A stretch of 64,000 nucleotides of DNA from Brachypodius melanocephalos (taxonomy: Eukaryota; Chordata; Aves; Passeriformes; Pycnonotidae): assembly GCA_013398615.1 (NCBI GenBank), contig VZSR01003803.1:65473521-65537520 (forward strand). Direction: 5' to 3'. The position numbers and the translations under genes were made by a program. Every line of letters begins with the position of its first letter. Positions within the stretch are counted from its first letter, which is position 1. The notes under the pieces were generated by a model. It did not search any database, was not told where the DNA came from, and saw only the letters and a list, made by a program, of their open reading frames with translations. Of the stretch, positions 12,393 to 24,308 are shown in pieces.

Positions 12393-14850
12393 GTAAGAAA
12401 CAGACTGGGACAGTATTTAGGGACTCATACACCATTTCAGATGTTCCCTGGAAACGTGGTTGTAGGTCTTAAATCCTGATTCTTACTTTTCCCATTTAAG
12501 GGCTCTTGGAAGCCCTGGAGAGTAAAGAGATCATTGATAGTCCTTCAGTGGAAAAGCAGCACAGACCTTTGGTCAGGATGATGATGTCTGCTTAGTCAAA
12601 CATTGAATTGTTGGTGGAGGCCAGCCGTACAGGCTTGTCTCCCTCCATCTGTGCCTTTGGTGCAGATTCAGAGAGATGCTGGGGTCACTAGGACAGGCTG
12701 GCTTGGGGAGAGTGTTGAGCTGCCAGATCCTGCCCTGCCTGGCTGCAGGAGGTGCTCACCTGTTTGCCCAGGGCTTTGTGTGAAGTTGGTCCTGTTGGCC
12801 CTGCCCCAGACTGCCTGCCCTCATATCACCATCCTGTGGCAGGAGGTCTGACACGTGCAGCCAGCTCCAGCACAGGATCTGGTGACATGGGGAAGAAAGC
12901 AGAGACAGGCGTGGAAAAAAGCCGTAACTCCTGCTTTGGGATCTGACATCAGCAGCAGTTACCTGCCTTGTCCAGGAACGTGTCTGCCTGTGCCTCCTCT
13001 GCAGCTCTGTGTACCCATGCCATGCCTGATCACCACACAGACCAAACGAGCTCCACGGGGACATAAAAAAAGTGCCCGAGTTGCCCTGGATTGACTTTAC
13101 TGGTATGAAGTGAAACCTTATGGAAACGCTTATTCCCTTTCACCATTAGATGGAGCAAAGAGCTGTTTTCCCCCTCTATGCCTCAGAGCTGAGAAGTCTT
13201 TGCTTAAGCTCTTCCAGGGAGCAAAAGAAGCCTCATGACTTCCAAGGGCTATGTGTTTGCTTCAGTTTGGAAAAATAAAGTGCTCAGTGCAGAATCCCAG
13301 TGTGTTTTCCCATCTATTTCAAGTTGAAAAACTAAGTATGAGGTAAGTTAATACTGTCTGGAGTGAAGCAGCTTTGATGCACAAGCTCAGTCTTTCATGC
13401 ATGATTTCTACTTGAACCCTCTTAACTTGCCTGGAAAGTTAAGCCAAAACAGTCAAAGGGATGTGTAATCAAATACTTCCTTTTAAGAAGTGACTTTTTG
13501 CCAACAGGAGGTGAGTACAACTTATGCCGAAAGCTGAAGTTATTAACCTGCTAGATTGAGAAATGTGGTTCTCGTGATTTGCAAATAATTTTCCATTGGT
13601 GCATCTTTACCTGCTGTGAAGCTATATTTGATACCTTGTTTTCTATGATAGATTCTTTTAAAAATATACTTCTTTTTCCATTAACTCTTCATGTTCTTTG
13701 TTTTAGTGTTTGTTAGGAGGGAGGGAATGAACATGGAAAGGAGCAGGAATAATGCCTGCTTGTGGCCAGCTGTGGTTGAAGTTGTATGTGTTTTTCTGTA
13801 TGTCCATGCATGCCCCATTGTGTTGTGTTTATTTTGAAATAAAAGTTTCTTGATCAAAATGGTATTTCTTTCTGGCTGTTCCCTTCTGAAGGTGGGTGAG
13901 TTGCATCTGGTGAGCACAGAGGTGTTAATGCTTTCAATTTGGGACTGAGAGCAGGTTTGATACCTGGCTCCTGGCTAAGCTTTTCCACTCTTGTTACCTT
14001 ACAATGTGTGGCTAGCTCCTTCTTCTAGCTTGTTCTTTCCTGTTTGTGTTCCTGTTAGGTTTTCCCATGCTGAGCAAGTATTTATAATTTGAGTCTGCAA
14101 GTAGTTTTGTTTTTTTTTTGCTAAGCCACTGGAGTCTCATACCAATAGCATATCCTGGAAGAGGACTGATGTAAAGCTGACTTGGGGAAATCAGAAATAA
14201 ATAATGGTCAAAAGTAAATTTGTTCCATGCAGCTTGTCATATTGTGTTTACAAGTGCATAGTCATAGTGTATTATAATAATTTTCTAGCATATTTTTCTA
14301 TTCATATTATGCAACATTTGAGATGATGTTACATCAAATGTTCTACTTTTTTTTTTGTGATGTAAAAGAGTTATGCCTTTTAGCAACCTCTTTGGACACA
14401 ATTTTAAGATGACCTGCCTTAATTTCTGTCACTACTCCTGGTTATCTAGGTAATTCAGTAAGAAAGGATATAATTACTTATGTGGATTTTTTGAGTATAG
14501 AGATGAGTTGTCTGGTCTTTGCAGTTATAATGGTGGTTGAACCGCTTTATGGTTGTCAGACATCTATCACAAGGTGGGATCTGGTTCTTTGGAGGGGACA
14601 AAGCTGTTTGACAATCTTGCTGCTAATGCATGAAGCTCTGTAAATTTGTACAAAGCACTGTCACGAGAGAGGGTTTTTGGAGAATGAGACAAAGATATTG
14701 TTATGGGATTTTTTACATAGTTCAGTGCTTGGACATAATCTAGTTCATTATAGGATTGACTATAAGTACTGTAGAGAGATCACTGCAGGCGTACCAAAAG
14801 TAATGGGATCTATGGATAGGTCTTTTAACTACAAGCTTCCATTGCAAACT

Positions 14851-14884
14851 TTTAAGTGACTTATTATTTTAAGTGACTTATTAT
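14851..14884 (+). repeat. Perfect 17-bp tandem duplication
   Basis: TTTAAGTGACTTATTAT is repeated twice with no gap (14851-14867 and 14868-14884). This is typical of replication slippage; no function is implied. Confidence 0.8.
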
Positions 14885-17800
14885 TCTGCAAAGATTATTA
14901 GAGCCTTAACTCCTCCAGTTTTTTACAAAACCAAGCATTTAAAGAACTTTCAGGTTATTTGCTTATTCATAGCGAAGAGTCAGTAGCCTATGATTCACTG
15001 TAGTGAATAATCAATTTAGTCTTTCTCTCCCTCTCTTTGTCTTCTCTCATAGTCTGATATGTGCTTTATTTAATTTCAAAATCTTCATGGATCACCTGTA
15101 CCTGTGTGGTGATACAAGCAGAATATTGTAATATTGTTATGTGAAGTAGTTCATAAAAAGTTACTGTGTTTTTGATCTGGTATTTTTATAAATAAAATAT
15201 ATTATTCACTACTGAAAACTGAGGGAAATAAAACATTGGACTAGATTAGCATGCACCACTGTTTTAGTCAGCTTGTTGTTTTTTTCTGTAGTAAGAACTG
15301 TGAAAGAATTCTTTTACTAGGTGAACTGAAAAATCTGATTTTCTACAGTTTAAAGCTAGATTTTTTTTTCCTCCCATCTGTAAATATTGCATCTATTTCA
15401 TGCTGTGGAAACAAAAGCCTTGCTCTGTGTACAGTACGGTGCAGTGGCCAGGACACTCAGTAAGGAATTCCAAATTCACCTTTGTTCCCTAACATGTTTG
15501 AAAGCAGAAACATGATAAACAGCTATTGAGTGGGCTTTTAGGGGTGAGTGGGGTGGCCTTTTTTTTTCCTTTGTTTGCGTTGATTTTGAATTGCATTTTG
15601 CGAGAAGGCGTGAATATTAAAATGAAAATATTTGGACAACTTGATCTGGATTCTCATTATAGAGTTACTGAAAGTATGTATTTCTTTCAATATATTTGTC
15701 AAATACTTAAATGACCTTACTATCATTAAAATAACTGTTTCCAAGGTAGCTGATAACTCTTTACTCTGTGGGAATATGCTAGAGAATACCAAAATTACAT
15801 GGCATGTTATCTCTGTTTAATATGCAAGCAATCATTTTAGCACCTGTGTATTTTACTTATATAGGCATTTCATTCATATTTGTGTTTATATGTAATTATT
15901 TATGGAATAAATACACTACTACATCAGAAGCTGCCTATGCTCTGTGTGCATGCTGTGCACCTACTGAACTGAAAGAAGAGGAAAGTTTAGAGACTTACAC
16001 ATTTACAGTAATGCAGAGGTTCTTATGAAAGGGATAACCTGTTATGAAACACCATCAGAGGATTGGTTATGAGTAGCAGTGAGCTGGGGAGCTGTGTTGC
16101 TGTTGGAGGAAGGGCTTCTGACATGATGTTTGCTGCTGAAGGATCCCACCAGCCATGGGCTTTGAGTGGTCTGAGGCTTTCCACTGGGTGTGGGCATGGG
16201 AGGAAGCACTGTCCACAGTGAAGCCAGATAAGCTTCATTTTCAGATGGCAGAGAACAGTTTTTTTGAACAGTCACAGGACAGACAGTGGATATAGTGTTT
16301 ATTTTGATTTAGAGCTTAGGTAAAAGCTAATCACATTACTGCTTGTGACTGAACAGTAAAAAATGATTGTGAAATGTTCAGGTGTTCAATGGGCATTTTG
16401 TAGCTGCATCCAAAACCTCAGTTTATTTTTGAATTGTGCATTTTCTGTACGTTTCCTGTATTCGAAATTGGGAGAGAAAAATTATTTACCCTCTCATTTC
16501 CTCATTAGTTGCGTAAAAACATTTCTGCTACCCTCACCCTGTAAGGATCTCCACAGGGCCAAAGGCCCTTATCCCCAAGTTATAGAACTTCCAGAACTTG
16601 TGTTTTGGGTGCTGGTGGCCCACTGAGCCATTGCTAAAGGTTTGAACTCAGGGTGGATCTTAACATTAAGAAGCTCAATGTGTCCTTTCTGCTTTCCAAA
16701 TTTGGTGTTATTGACAGGAAACAGGAGCTATTCTTTTTTGCAGCTATTGGAATGGATTGGGAAAAAAGCAAAACCAACCTGCAAAACCAGGATTTTTTTA
16801 ACCTGTTTTCCAATAAGCAAAAGGGAGGGGTTTTATCGTTTCTTTGGTTTGTGGTTTTGTTTGGTTTTCTTTTAAAGTTATAGTGCAGAGAGGGCAAGAA
16901 ACCTTCCAAGCACTGAAATTAAGTGTGTGCCACTTTTCAACTTGCTCATTAATGTGCTAGAGAAGGACTGATTATTTAGGTGGGAGGAGAGGAAAAATCT
17001 TGACGCTGACATTGGAAAAGTTGTTCATGTACTGATAGAAGTGACCTTCAGTGTACTCCTTTCACAACAGCTTCTGTACCTCAGGCATGAGGTCAGGATA
17101 AGGAGCAATGGATTTTTAACATGAATGGACATAGACGTCCACTAGAGATCTAAAAACCTGTAGGAGATTTTTATTGCTGTCCCCAAGAGTAAATCCTGGA
17201 GTACTACTGAAAATTGCTCTAGAGGTCCCTAATCAAAGAAATCCTTCTGAACCACAAAGTGCTTGTAGACATTGAGAGGTTTTTCGGTTGTTCACTTTCC
17301 AAGCACTTTAAATGTGGTTTTAACTTTGGAAAACCACCACGAACACCTTCCAGACCTGAAACAGTTGTGCTCTTCAGGGTGAGATAATCTCAGACACTGA
17401 AAAAGCGAGAGGGCCTCTCATGAGAGGAAGGATTTGAGTGGCTGAGCCAGAGCTGGCGTGTGGCCCTGGAACTGGCAGGGCTGGCTCAGCCTGGTGCGCT
17501 GCGCGTTCATCACACGGCCAGGGAGCAGGGGCTGGAGCGCTGCCAGCCAAGGCTCTTTGGAGAGAACAACAGCCTTGTGAGCTAGCAGGAGCACCACAGA
17601 GGAGGTTTTTTATTTTTCCCTTACATTGTTGAACCTTTACCTCCGTTAAACTTGCTCTGTCTGGCCCAGCTGCTGAGATGCAAACTGTTGGCAATGTGCT
17701 GGTGTTAAAAGAAAAGCACAAGGTGGGAAATGGGGCCGGTTGTATTCTGCATGTTACATTAATTTGTTTAGAATATTCCTTTCTAAAGGTCCGGGCAGAT

Positions 17801-20788
17801 CTACAAGGCTGCATTAACAAAGTGTGAACAAAATGCACACGGATTATGTAGCATTCCTTCATCTACTTGTAGCAAAAGCAGTCTGAAGAGAAGGAGACAG
17901 TGAGGAAATGATGGGAGCTCAGGGTGAGAGCAGAGAAGCTGTTGGTGAGGTCAGATGATGCCCATGCTTGGTGTTCAAAATGGCTCTGAACTTTGGGATG
18001 GTGTTGCTTTGCTGTGCTGGGCACATATGTTGTGTTTTTGCACACAGAAGCACATGCTGTAGCTTTTGGATCTTTTTGGTAATGGTGCATAAAATGGGGT
18101 GAACTTCAGGGGTCCCTGTGAGGTTTCTAAATGCTCCCATAGGAATTTGTATTGAAGACTTCTGTTCAAGCTGACTTACTTTTTCATGATGTGAGGTTCA
18201 CTGTCTTTAAGTTTGTTTCTAGTAAATGTAGTGCTTTATTTTCAACCTGAAACTTGCTGTGGTGGTTCCTTTTAAGGGAGACAGTGTGTGGTTGTTCATT
18301 TTAAGGACATTTTTAGGTTTGTAACTCTGAAAGTGCAAGTTATCTTGAGAATATTATAATTTCTTAAGAAAGAAATCAAGTAAGCCTTGGATTACAAAGT
18401 CATTCTTATTGTCAAAACCCTCATATTGTCTTCCTTATCCCACCTTCAGTTGTATAGCCAGCCTTATTATTTCTTATTTTTCAGTTTGGCAAGGTCTGGT
18501 TCCATTATCTATGCAGCTCAGGACTGGCAGTCTTCCACTGCCATTAAGAGGGTGATTTGCAGATCTGCAAGCACAAAGCTTTTTGCTTTGAGGACAGCCT
18601 TGCATTTGGTTTACGGTTGGTTACTGGTAAGACAAGGAAGATCTTGATCCTGTGAGACTGGAAGGTGAAAATCAGTGATGCTGGTGTTTGTGCCAGAGCT
18701 GTAGTTCACGAGCTTGGCATAGCTACAGTGGAGGAGCTGTACTGAGGAACCAAGACCAGCCCTATGTGATGAGCTGTCAGGGTAGCTCTGACAAGAGTAA
18801 TTCTGTTTTCTTTAATTGTTCGGTTTTGTCTTGGTTTTTGTTCATTGCACTCTTTTGCACAACTTGTTTAGTTGTTTGTTTTTTTCTGGGGCATTTTTGT
18901 CCAAGAAACATCAGTGATCTCCCCTCCTTTCCATTTCTCATAGTATTTGTTTGATGAATCACAAGAAATGTATGTCACTGAAAATGCAGAAACTCTTAAT
19001 TTTTAGTTGTGAAATGTGGCAGTCAAGTTGTCAGTCAAGATTTGTCTGCAAACCACAGTGTTGTGACTAAAATTATCTATCATAAATGTAGTGAAACAGG
19101 CTGAAATCTATCTTAAAATATTAGCTGAATGGTAGTGCTTGTTTATGTACAAACATCAGTTTTTGTAAACTCTATATGATGAGGAGAAAAATGTTGCAGT
19201 ATTTCCTACAGTTTCCCAATCTCCAGTTGTGACATACTTTCAAGAAATTGAAGGCATCATTTTGTTTAATAGCAGAGTTACTTTTGGATAGGAAAACAAA
19301 AGTTCTAGAACAAAAGTTTCAGAAATGGGAAATAACTGTTTTGTTAAGAATTTGTTCCCATTGCAGACATGAAATAAATGTACTACTTTTTTCCCAGTTA
19401 AAAGACTTGAGAAATAAAAAGGAAAAAAATATAAGTGGCCATGATATCCTTTTTTGTGATCCAGGATCTTAAGCTTGAAAGATAAATGCCAAATTATCAC
19501 TAGATCTATAATAATGCTGCAATAACTCTGAACTGAAAATACTTTTGATTCTTAATTTCTGCTATTCTTTCCACCAAGGTTTTATTGCATTACAAAATTA
19601 ATGACTCCTATTTTCTTCTTTTCATTTGGTGTATCCCTATAGTATTCATTTGGTTCATTAGTAAATCAACCCAACTGCTGAATCATTTCCTAGAATCGTA
19701 AGAAAAATACCTAAGCGGAGATTTAAAAACATGCACTGTCTCTCAAGTATGAAAAACCCTAGCCCCAAAAAAACAACCTAAAATCCACATTTCACTTTTA
19801 CTCCTTTGTGTAAATCTTGACAGATATCCTGCAGAGCTTGGTTAAACATGCTAGGAATAAAATGCATTCAGATATACCTGGGGTACTAAGTAACTGCTTC
19901 ATGTTGTTAAGGCTGTTTATTTAATCAATATTTTTTCTCTCTCAGATTTTCTTGATATTATTTTGATGGATGCTTGCTAGATTCCAATGTCAGCCAGCAG
20001 GTATTTTCCTCAGAAGAATGGACCAGCCGGAAACCTTTTTGATAAGAGGGGGAAGAAAATCAAATAACTGACTCCAGCCAATGCCAAGTGGCTTCATCAG
20101 AGACTGTTGCTCAAAATGCCAAATCTAGTTTTCTGCCCCCATTGTGAGCTATTCCTTCTGTGTAGCAGATTTCACCCTAACTGTTCTAATTTAAAGTCCC
20201 TACTAAAACACAAATGACTGCTGTAATCCTGAGTATTTATTTTTTTCAGTTTGTAGTTTGAGGGGCAGTTTGGTAGGTGTAATGGATTCACAGAATCATC
20301 AAACAATTGTTTTTTTCTTGGATCCTTCTTCTAAGACATCTTTTGCAGACAGAAAATTTTACAGAAAATTTTAGTAGGTATGTTAGAAAAATTTCTCTGG
20401 GTTACTCTTTACAATCAACAGTCTTCCCTTATGAAAGTAGGTTGTATAGCAAAGAATCCTCTACAGGAATGCATTTTAATCTACTGTTGATGAATACTTT
20501 TATATAGAAACATAGGAATAGAAATTTGTTAGTTCCTTCCTTGGATAATTATGGAGATTGAGCCTTCTAATCTAGTTTCCTGTTATGTTAATATAATACC
20601 TGTTTCCTTTGGATATTTACCCTTTAGATGACTGAAAACAGTTAGTGCAGTCTTTTATTTCACATTGTTGTAATCATCCTCTTCAGAATGTCCCTCATTC
20701 TTTGTTCACATTGAGACCATTGCTGTAGCAGCAGTGTTGTCATTAAGTAGAAGTCAAACTTGTGTTTTTTCATGAGTTGTGCATATAC

Positions 20789-21080
20789 AAATAGGGTCCT
20801 ACTTCCCTGCTCAAGCAGGGTCATCCCAGAGCATCTGGCACAGGATTGCATCCAGACAGTGCTTGAATATCTCCAGTGAGGGATACTCCATATCCTCTCT
20901 GGGAAATCTGTTCCAGAGCTTGGTCACTTACACAGTAAAGAAGTTCTTCCTCATATTCTTGTGGAATTTCCTTGTTCCGGTGCCTCCCCACTGCCTCTTG
21001 TCCTATTGCTTGGTAAGAAGAGCCCGGCTCCATCCTCTTGGCATGCCCTCTGCAGATAATTACTTACATAGATAAAAGTC
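20789..21080 (-). mobile_element. CR1 LINE fragment, - strand
   Basis: On the + strand this reads as the reverse complement of the CR1 3' region: CTACTTCCCTGCTCAAGCAG, TGGCACAGGATTGCATCCAG, CTTGAATATCTCCAGTGAGG, CACAGTAAAGAAGTTCTTCC, CCACTGCCTCTTGTCCTATT, GCCCGGCTCCATCCTCTTGG. This block order is typical of the common avian CR1 subfamilies. The element is truncated at both ends: the octamer tail is missing on the left, and the match fades after about 21078. Confidence 0.9.
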
Positions 21081-21627
21081 TTGCTCCTTTGTCATATTAC
21101 ATGTGCTGGATTGCATGCTTTACTGCATTTTGGTGTTGCACAAAGGATCGTTAGAAAACACAAAAAAGAAAATTATTTTCACAGGGCAATGATTTTAAGC
21201 CTGTGAGTTTATTTTATAAAGCCTGAGAAGTATGCAAAATTTTTAAGAGATGTATATGTGATGAAAGCCATCTAATCAAAAGTTGAGGGATTTCAAAGAA
21301 AGCTTTGTAAATAATGTGAAACTGTGGAAAAAACAGTATAAAAGCATTTAAAGAAGGAGTAAATTTCAGAGGCATTCAGAGCAGAACATTGATTAGAAGT
21401 TTATTATGTGAAATGGAGGACCTGAAGTAAAGCAGTAATTTATTAAAACTTTAAATATATGTATCAAATCTGTTGCTGTTAGAACATTTATCTGAGTTGG
21501 GGTCTTGTGGGATGTGAAATATTAGGTACAAGTTTTGTTGTCTTCTGAAACATAGCAAATACCAGATGATGGGACACCACTCAGTTGTGGTAAAAGGGCA
21601 GCACAGAAGGCTGCTGGCATTTTGGAA
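21081..21627. other. Non-coding stretch between repeats
   Basis: AT-rich, with no recognised element or exon. Confidence 0.5.
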
Positions 21628-21740
21628 TGCAAATATACTATCCAAATAATGTTCTCATGACATGAACAGGTTTGCTTCCTTTTGGAGGTCCCAAGAATTT
21701 TGCTTAACAAAAAATGTCAAGCAAAGAAAAAGTGTTCCTT
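21628..21740 (-). repeat. Unclassified interspersed repeat, copy A
   Basis: The reverse complement of 21628-21711 aligns without gaps to 24225-24308. By manual count 66 of 84 bases are identical (about 79%), and similarity continues upstream through a shared CTTTTTCTTT block (to about 21731). Shared motifs include TTTGTTAAGCAAAA, TGTTCAT, ATGAGAACA and ATTTGGA. The two copies are inverted relative to each other and flank a CR1 insertion. I do not recognise the family: it has no CR1, ERVL or tRNA-SINE feature. True edges may be wider than given. Confidence 0.6.
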
Positions 21741-22246
21741 TTTTTACTGTTAAAAGTATCTGGAAGCTTTATTTTTCAGTCTGCCTTTCTAGTTGCTTGC
21801 CTAGATTAATCATCTTGATTACCTATCTGTTCCTCTCACAGGCTGCAAGTAAATACAAATAATGTTAACTGCAGTACTTCCCAGGTAGTGAGTTAATTTT
21901 CTGTTGTTGGTCCTTGACTGTTTTATTTTTTATTTCTAATGTTACCATCTAGCTTGTGTTTATAGATCTACTCTTCTTGGTCATCCTCCTATGCTGTAAA
22001 TTTGGATCTTTTCTTCTTCTTCTGACTGCCACTCATGCCATTTACATCTTTTTTTATTTGCACCTTGTTCATTATCAGTCTACATCAGCAGAGGAAGGAC
22101 AAGGGGCATTCAATAACAGTGATAAATTAGAATATTATTTATGCTTAGCAAACATTGTGGGACTAGGGAGGTGTATCAAAATGATTGTTTTATAGATTTT
22201 TGTAGCACCACTTTGATTTATGCCTTCGTTCTCAGCAGTACTCCTG
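21741..22246. other. Non-coding stretch between repeats
   Basis: No recognised element. T-rich tracts near 22010-22060. Confidence 0.5.
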
Positions 22247-23312
22247 CATAGTCCTGGAAAAGCTGGCAGCCCATGGCTTGGACAGGTGCACTTTTTGATG
22301 GGTTAAGAACAGGCTGGATGGCTGGCCCCAGAGAGTGGTGGTGAATGGTGCTGCATCCAGCTGGTACCTGGTCACTTGTGGTGTCCCCCAGGCCTGTTCC
22401 TGCTTAATGTCTTTCCTGATAATCTGGATGAAAGGATCGAGTTCTACTATCAGCAAATTCATGGATGACACCAAAGTGGGTCAGAGTGTCAATCTGCTGG
22501 AGGATAGGAAGCCTCTGCAGAGGAACCTGGACAAGCTGGATAGGTAGGCTGAGAGCAGCCATGTGAGGTTCAACAAGACCAAGTGCCTGGTCCTACCCTT
22601 TGGCCAAAGCAACCCCCTGGAGTGCTATGGGCTGGATCAGTGGAACAGCAGAGAGGGACTCAAGGGTGCTGATCAACAGCTGCTGAACATGAGCCAGCAG
22701 TGTGCCCAGAGAGCCAAGAAGGCCAGCAGCATCCTGGCCTGGGTCACAAATAGTGTGGCCAGCAGGAGCAGGAAAGTCATTCTGTGCCTGTACCTCACCC
22801 CAAGTCCTGTGCCCAGTTCTGGGCCTCTCAGTTCAGGGATGACACTGAGGTGCTGGAGAGATTCCAGGGCAAGGCAGTGAAGCTGGGGAAGGGTCTGGAG
22901 CATAAGTCCTATGAGGACAGGCTGAGGGAGCAGGGATTGTTTAGCCTGGAGAAGAGGAAGCTCAGGGGAGATCTTATCACTCTGTACAGCCACCTGAAAG
23001 GAGGCTGTAGCCAGGTGGGCATTGGCCTCTTCTCCCACGCAACCAGTGACAGGACAAGAGGACATAGTGTTAAGCTGTGTCGGGGGAGGTTTAGGTTGAA
23101 GGAGGTTTACAAAGAATTTCTTCACAGAAAGGGTGATCAGATGCTGGAATGGACTGCCCAGTGGTGGAGTCACTGTCTGTGGAGGTGCTCAAGGAAAGAC
23201 TGGGCGTGGCACTCAGTGCCATGGTCTGGTTGACAGGATGGTGTTGGGTTACAGGTCAGACTTGATGATCTCAGAGGGCTTTTCCAACCTCATCAATGCT
23301 ATGATTCTGTGG
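22247..23312 (+). mobile_element. CR1 LINE, 1.07 kb 3' part with reverse-transcriptase remnant
   Basis: Starts inside the reverse-transcriptase (RT) coding region (CATGGCTTGGACAGGTGCAC, then GAGAGTGGTGGTGAATGGTG) and runs through the 3'UTR to CTATGATTCTGTGG at 23312. The catalytic box is recognisable at 22458-22469 but reads FMDD, where CR1 normally has FADD. Sequence typical of the segment after VPQ is missing around 22390-22400, and several stops and frame changes break the reading frame. Downstream blocks are present in order: GCCTGGAGAAGAGGAAGCTC, CCACCTGAAAGGAGGCTGTA, GACTTGATGATCTCAGAGGG. It is a 5'-truncated, inactive copy of one of the subfamilies with a long 3'UTR. Confidence 0.93.
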
Positions 23313-24194
23313 GGAAAAAAAGTAACAGCAGAAGAAATCTTAAGAGATTTTCAGCTCTCCCTCTTGCATAGTATGTTATTTCTCAGTATTTGTGAGAAAT
23401 TAAACTGTTAAATATTTTCAATGAAGTGTTTGTGTATAAATACTTGATCATATGTGGTAACAGGCTTTGGTCTAAAACATTCCAATGGTTTGAGAACTGC
23501 CAAGCTTTAAGTGAGCAGTCAGGGCTCTGCAAAACATGGGAAGGATGGTAATTAGAAAATGAAATTAAGATTATATTTTAATAATAGCAGGCTAAGCTTA
23601 TTTGCAGTTTTGTTTGGTAAACTACTTGCAGTGTGGTCGGCAGTGCTTAATGAAAGACAAGAATAGGAATGAAAAAGACTTGTGGTGAGAATGCCTGTTT
23701 TACATTGTGTTACTGCAGGAATTTATATGAGGAGACTGAAACTGGGGTAAATTATAATAGCAGTATATTTACACTGTATTTAAGACTGTAGCATGACTTC
23801 CTCAGGTTAAAACATTGGAATGATTTACATCTGCTATGAAATATTTTAATTCTAGCTGTGTTTTCCACAAAGTGAGTGTACACTTCATAAAATATAGGGT
23901 GAGGCATCAAGAGATCTGAATTCATGTTAAGTACCAATTTCCTTTGTGATTGATGAGATGCTCAACCATTTGAGCGTACTCTCTCTTTCTGTAAAAGAGA
24001 AAATAACTGAAGATACTTGACTGTTTCACAATAAAATGAAAAAATGTTGGAGAGAAAAAAAGCGTGTCTTAATGGGAACATTTTGAGCGTATTGGTAATA
24101 TACTGCAAAAAACCTTGGCAGTTTTCTTAGTGTCAGCTAGTTATTATCTTTCATGTGTGCACCTTCAGCAAAAAGACCCGTGTTTCAACAATGA
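23313..24194. other. Non-coding stretch between repeats
   Basis: AT-rich, nothing recognised. Confidence 0.5.
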
Positions 24195-24308
24195 AGAATC
24201 ATCCTTTTTCTTTCCTGGACTAGCTTTGTTAAGCAAAACCCTTGGGATCTGTAAAAGAAGGCAAGTATGTTCATTTGATGAGAACAGCATTTGGAGAATA
24301 CATTTACA
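24195..24308 (+). repeat. Unclassified interspersed repeat, copy B
   Basis: Partner of the - strand copy at 21628-21740; the ungapped core is 24225-24308 at about 79% identity. After the core the two copies diverge quickly, so either the unit is short or the rest has decayed. The level of divergence suggests an old insertion pair rather than a recent local inversion-duplication. Confidence 0.6.

Larger units (their letters stand above)
9392..20788. other. Long non-coding stretch with minor local repeats
   Basis: About 11.4 kb without a recognised mobile element or supportable gene. GC-richer islands at about 12600-13090 and 17430-17600 have few CpG dinucleotides and do not look like CpG islands. 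Local repeats at 12335-12392 and 14851-14884 are listed separately. The 162-codon - strand frame at 17374-17862 has no recognisable domain, and its composition changes abruptly halfway, so I do not call it a gene. Confidence 0.45.

Noticed and set aside
12603..13094. GC-richer segment as a possible promoter CpG island or gene
   Set aside because: CpG dinucleotides are few, several overlapping frames are open on both strands as expected from composition, and no domain is visible.
17374..17862. 162-codon open frame on the - strand
   Set aside because: No domain, abrupt change of composition from AT-rich to GC-rich inside the frame, and a competing open frame on the other strand.
22563..23233. 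Open frames of 92-166 codons on both strands as genes
   Set aside because: They lie within the CR1 element at 22247-23312 and follow its consensus DNA.
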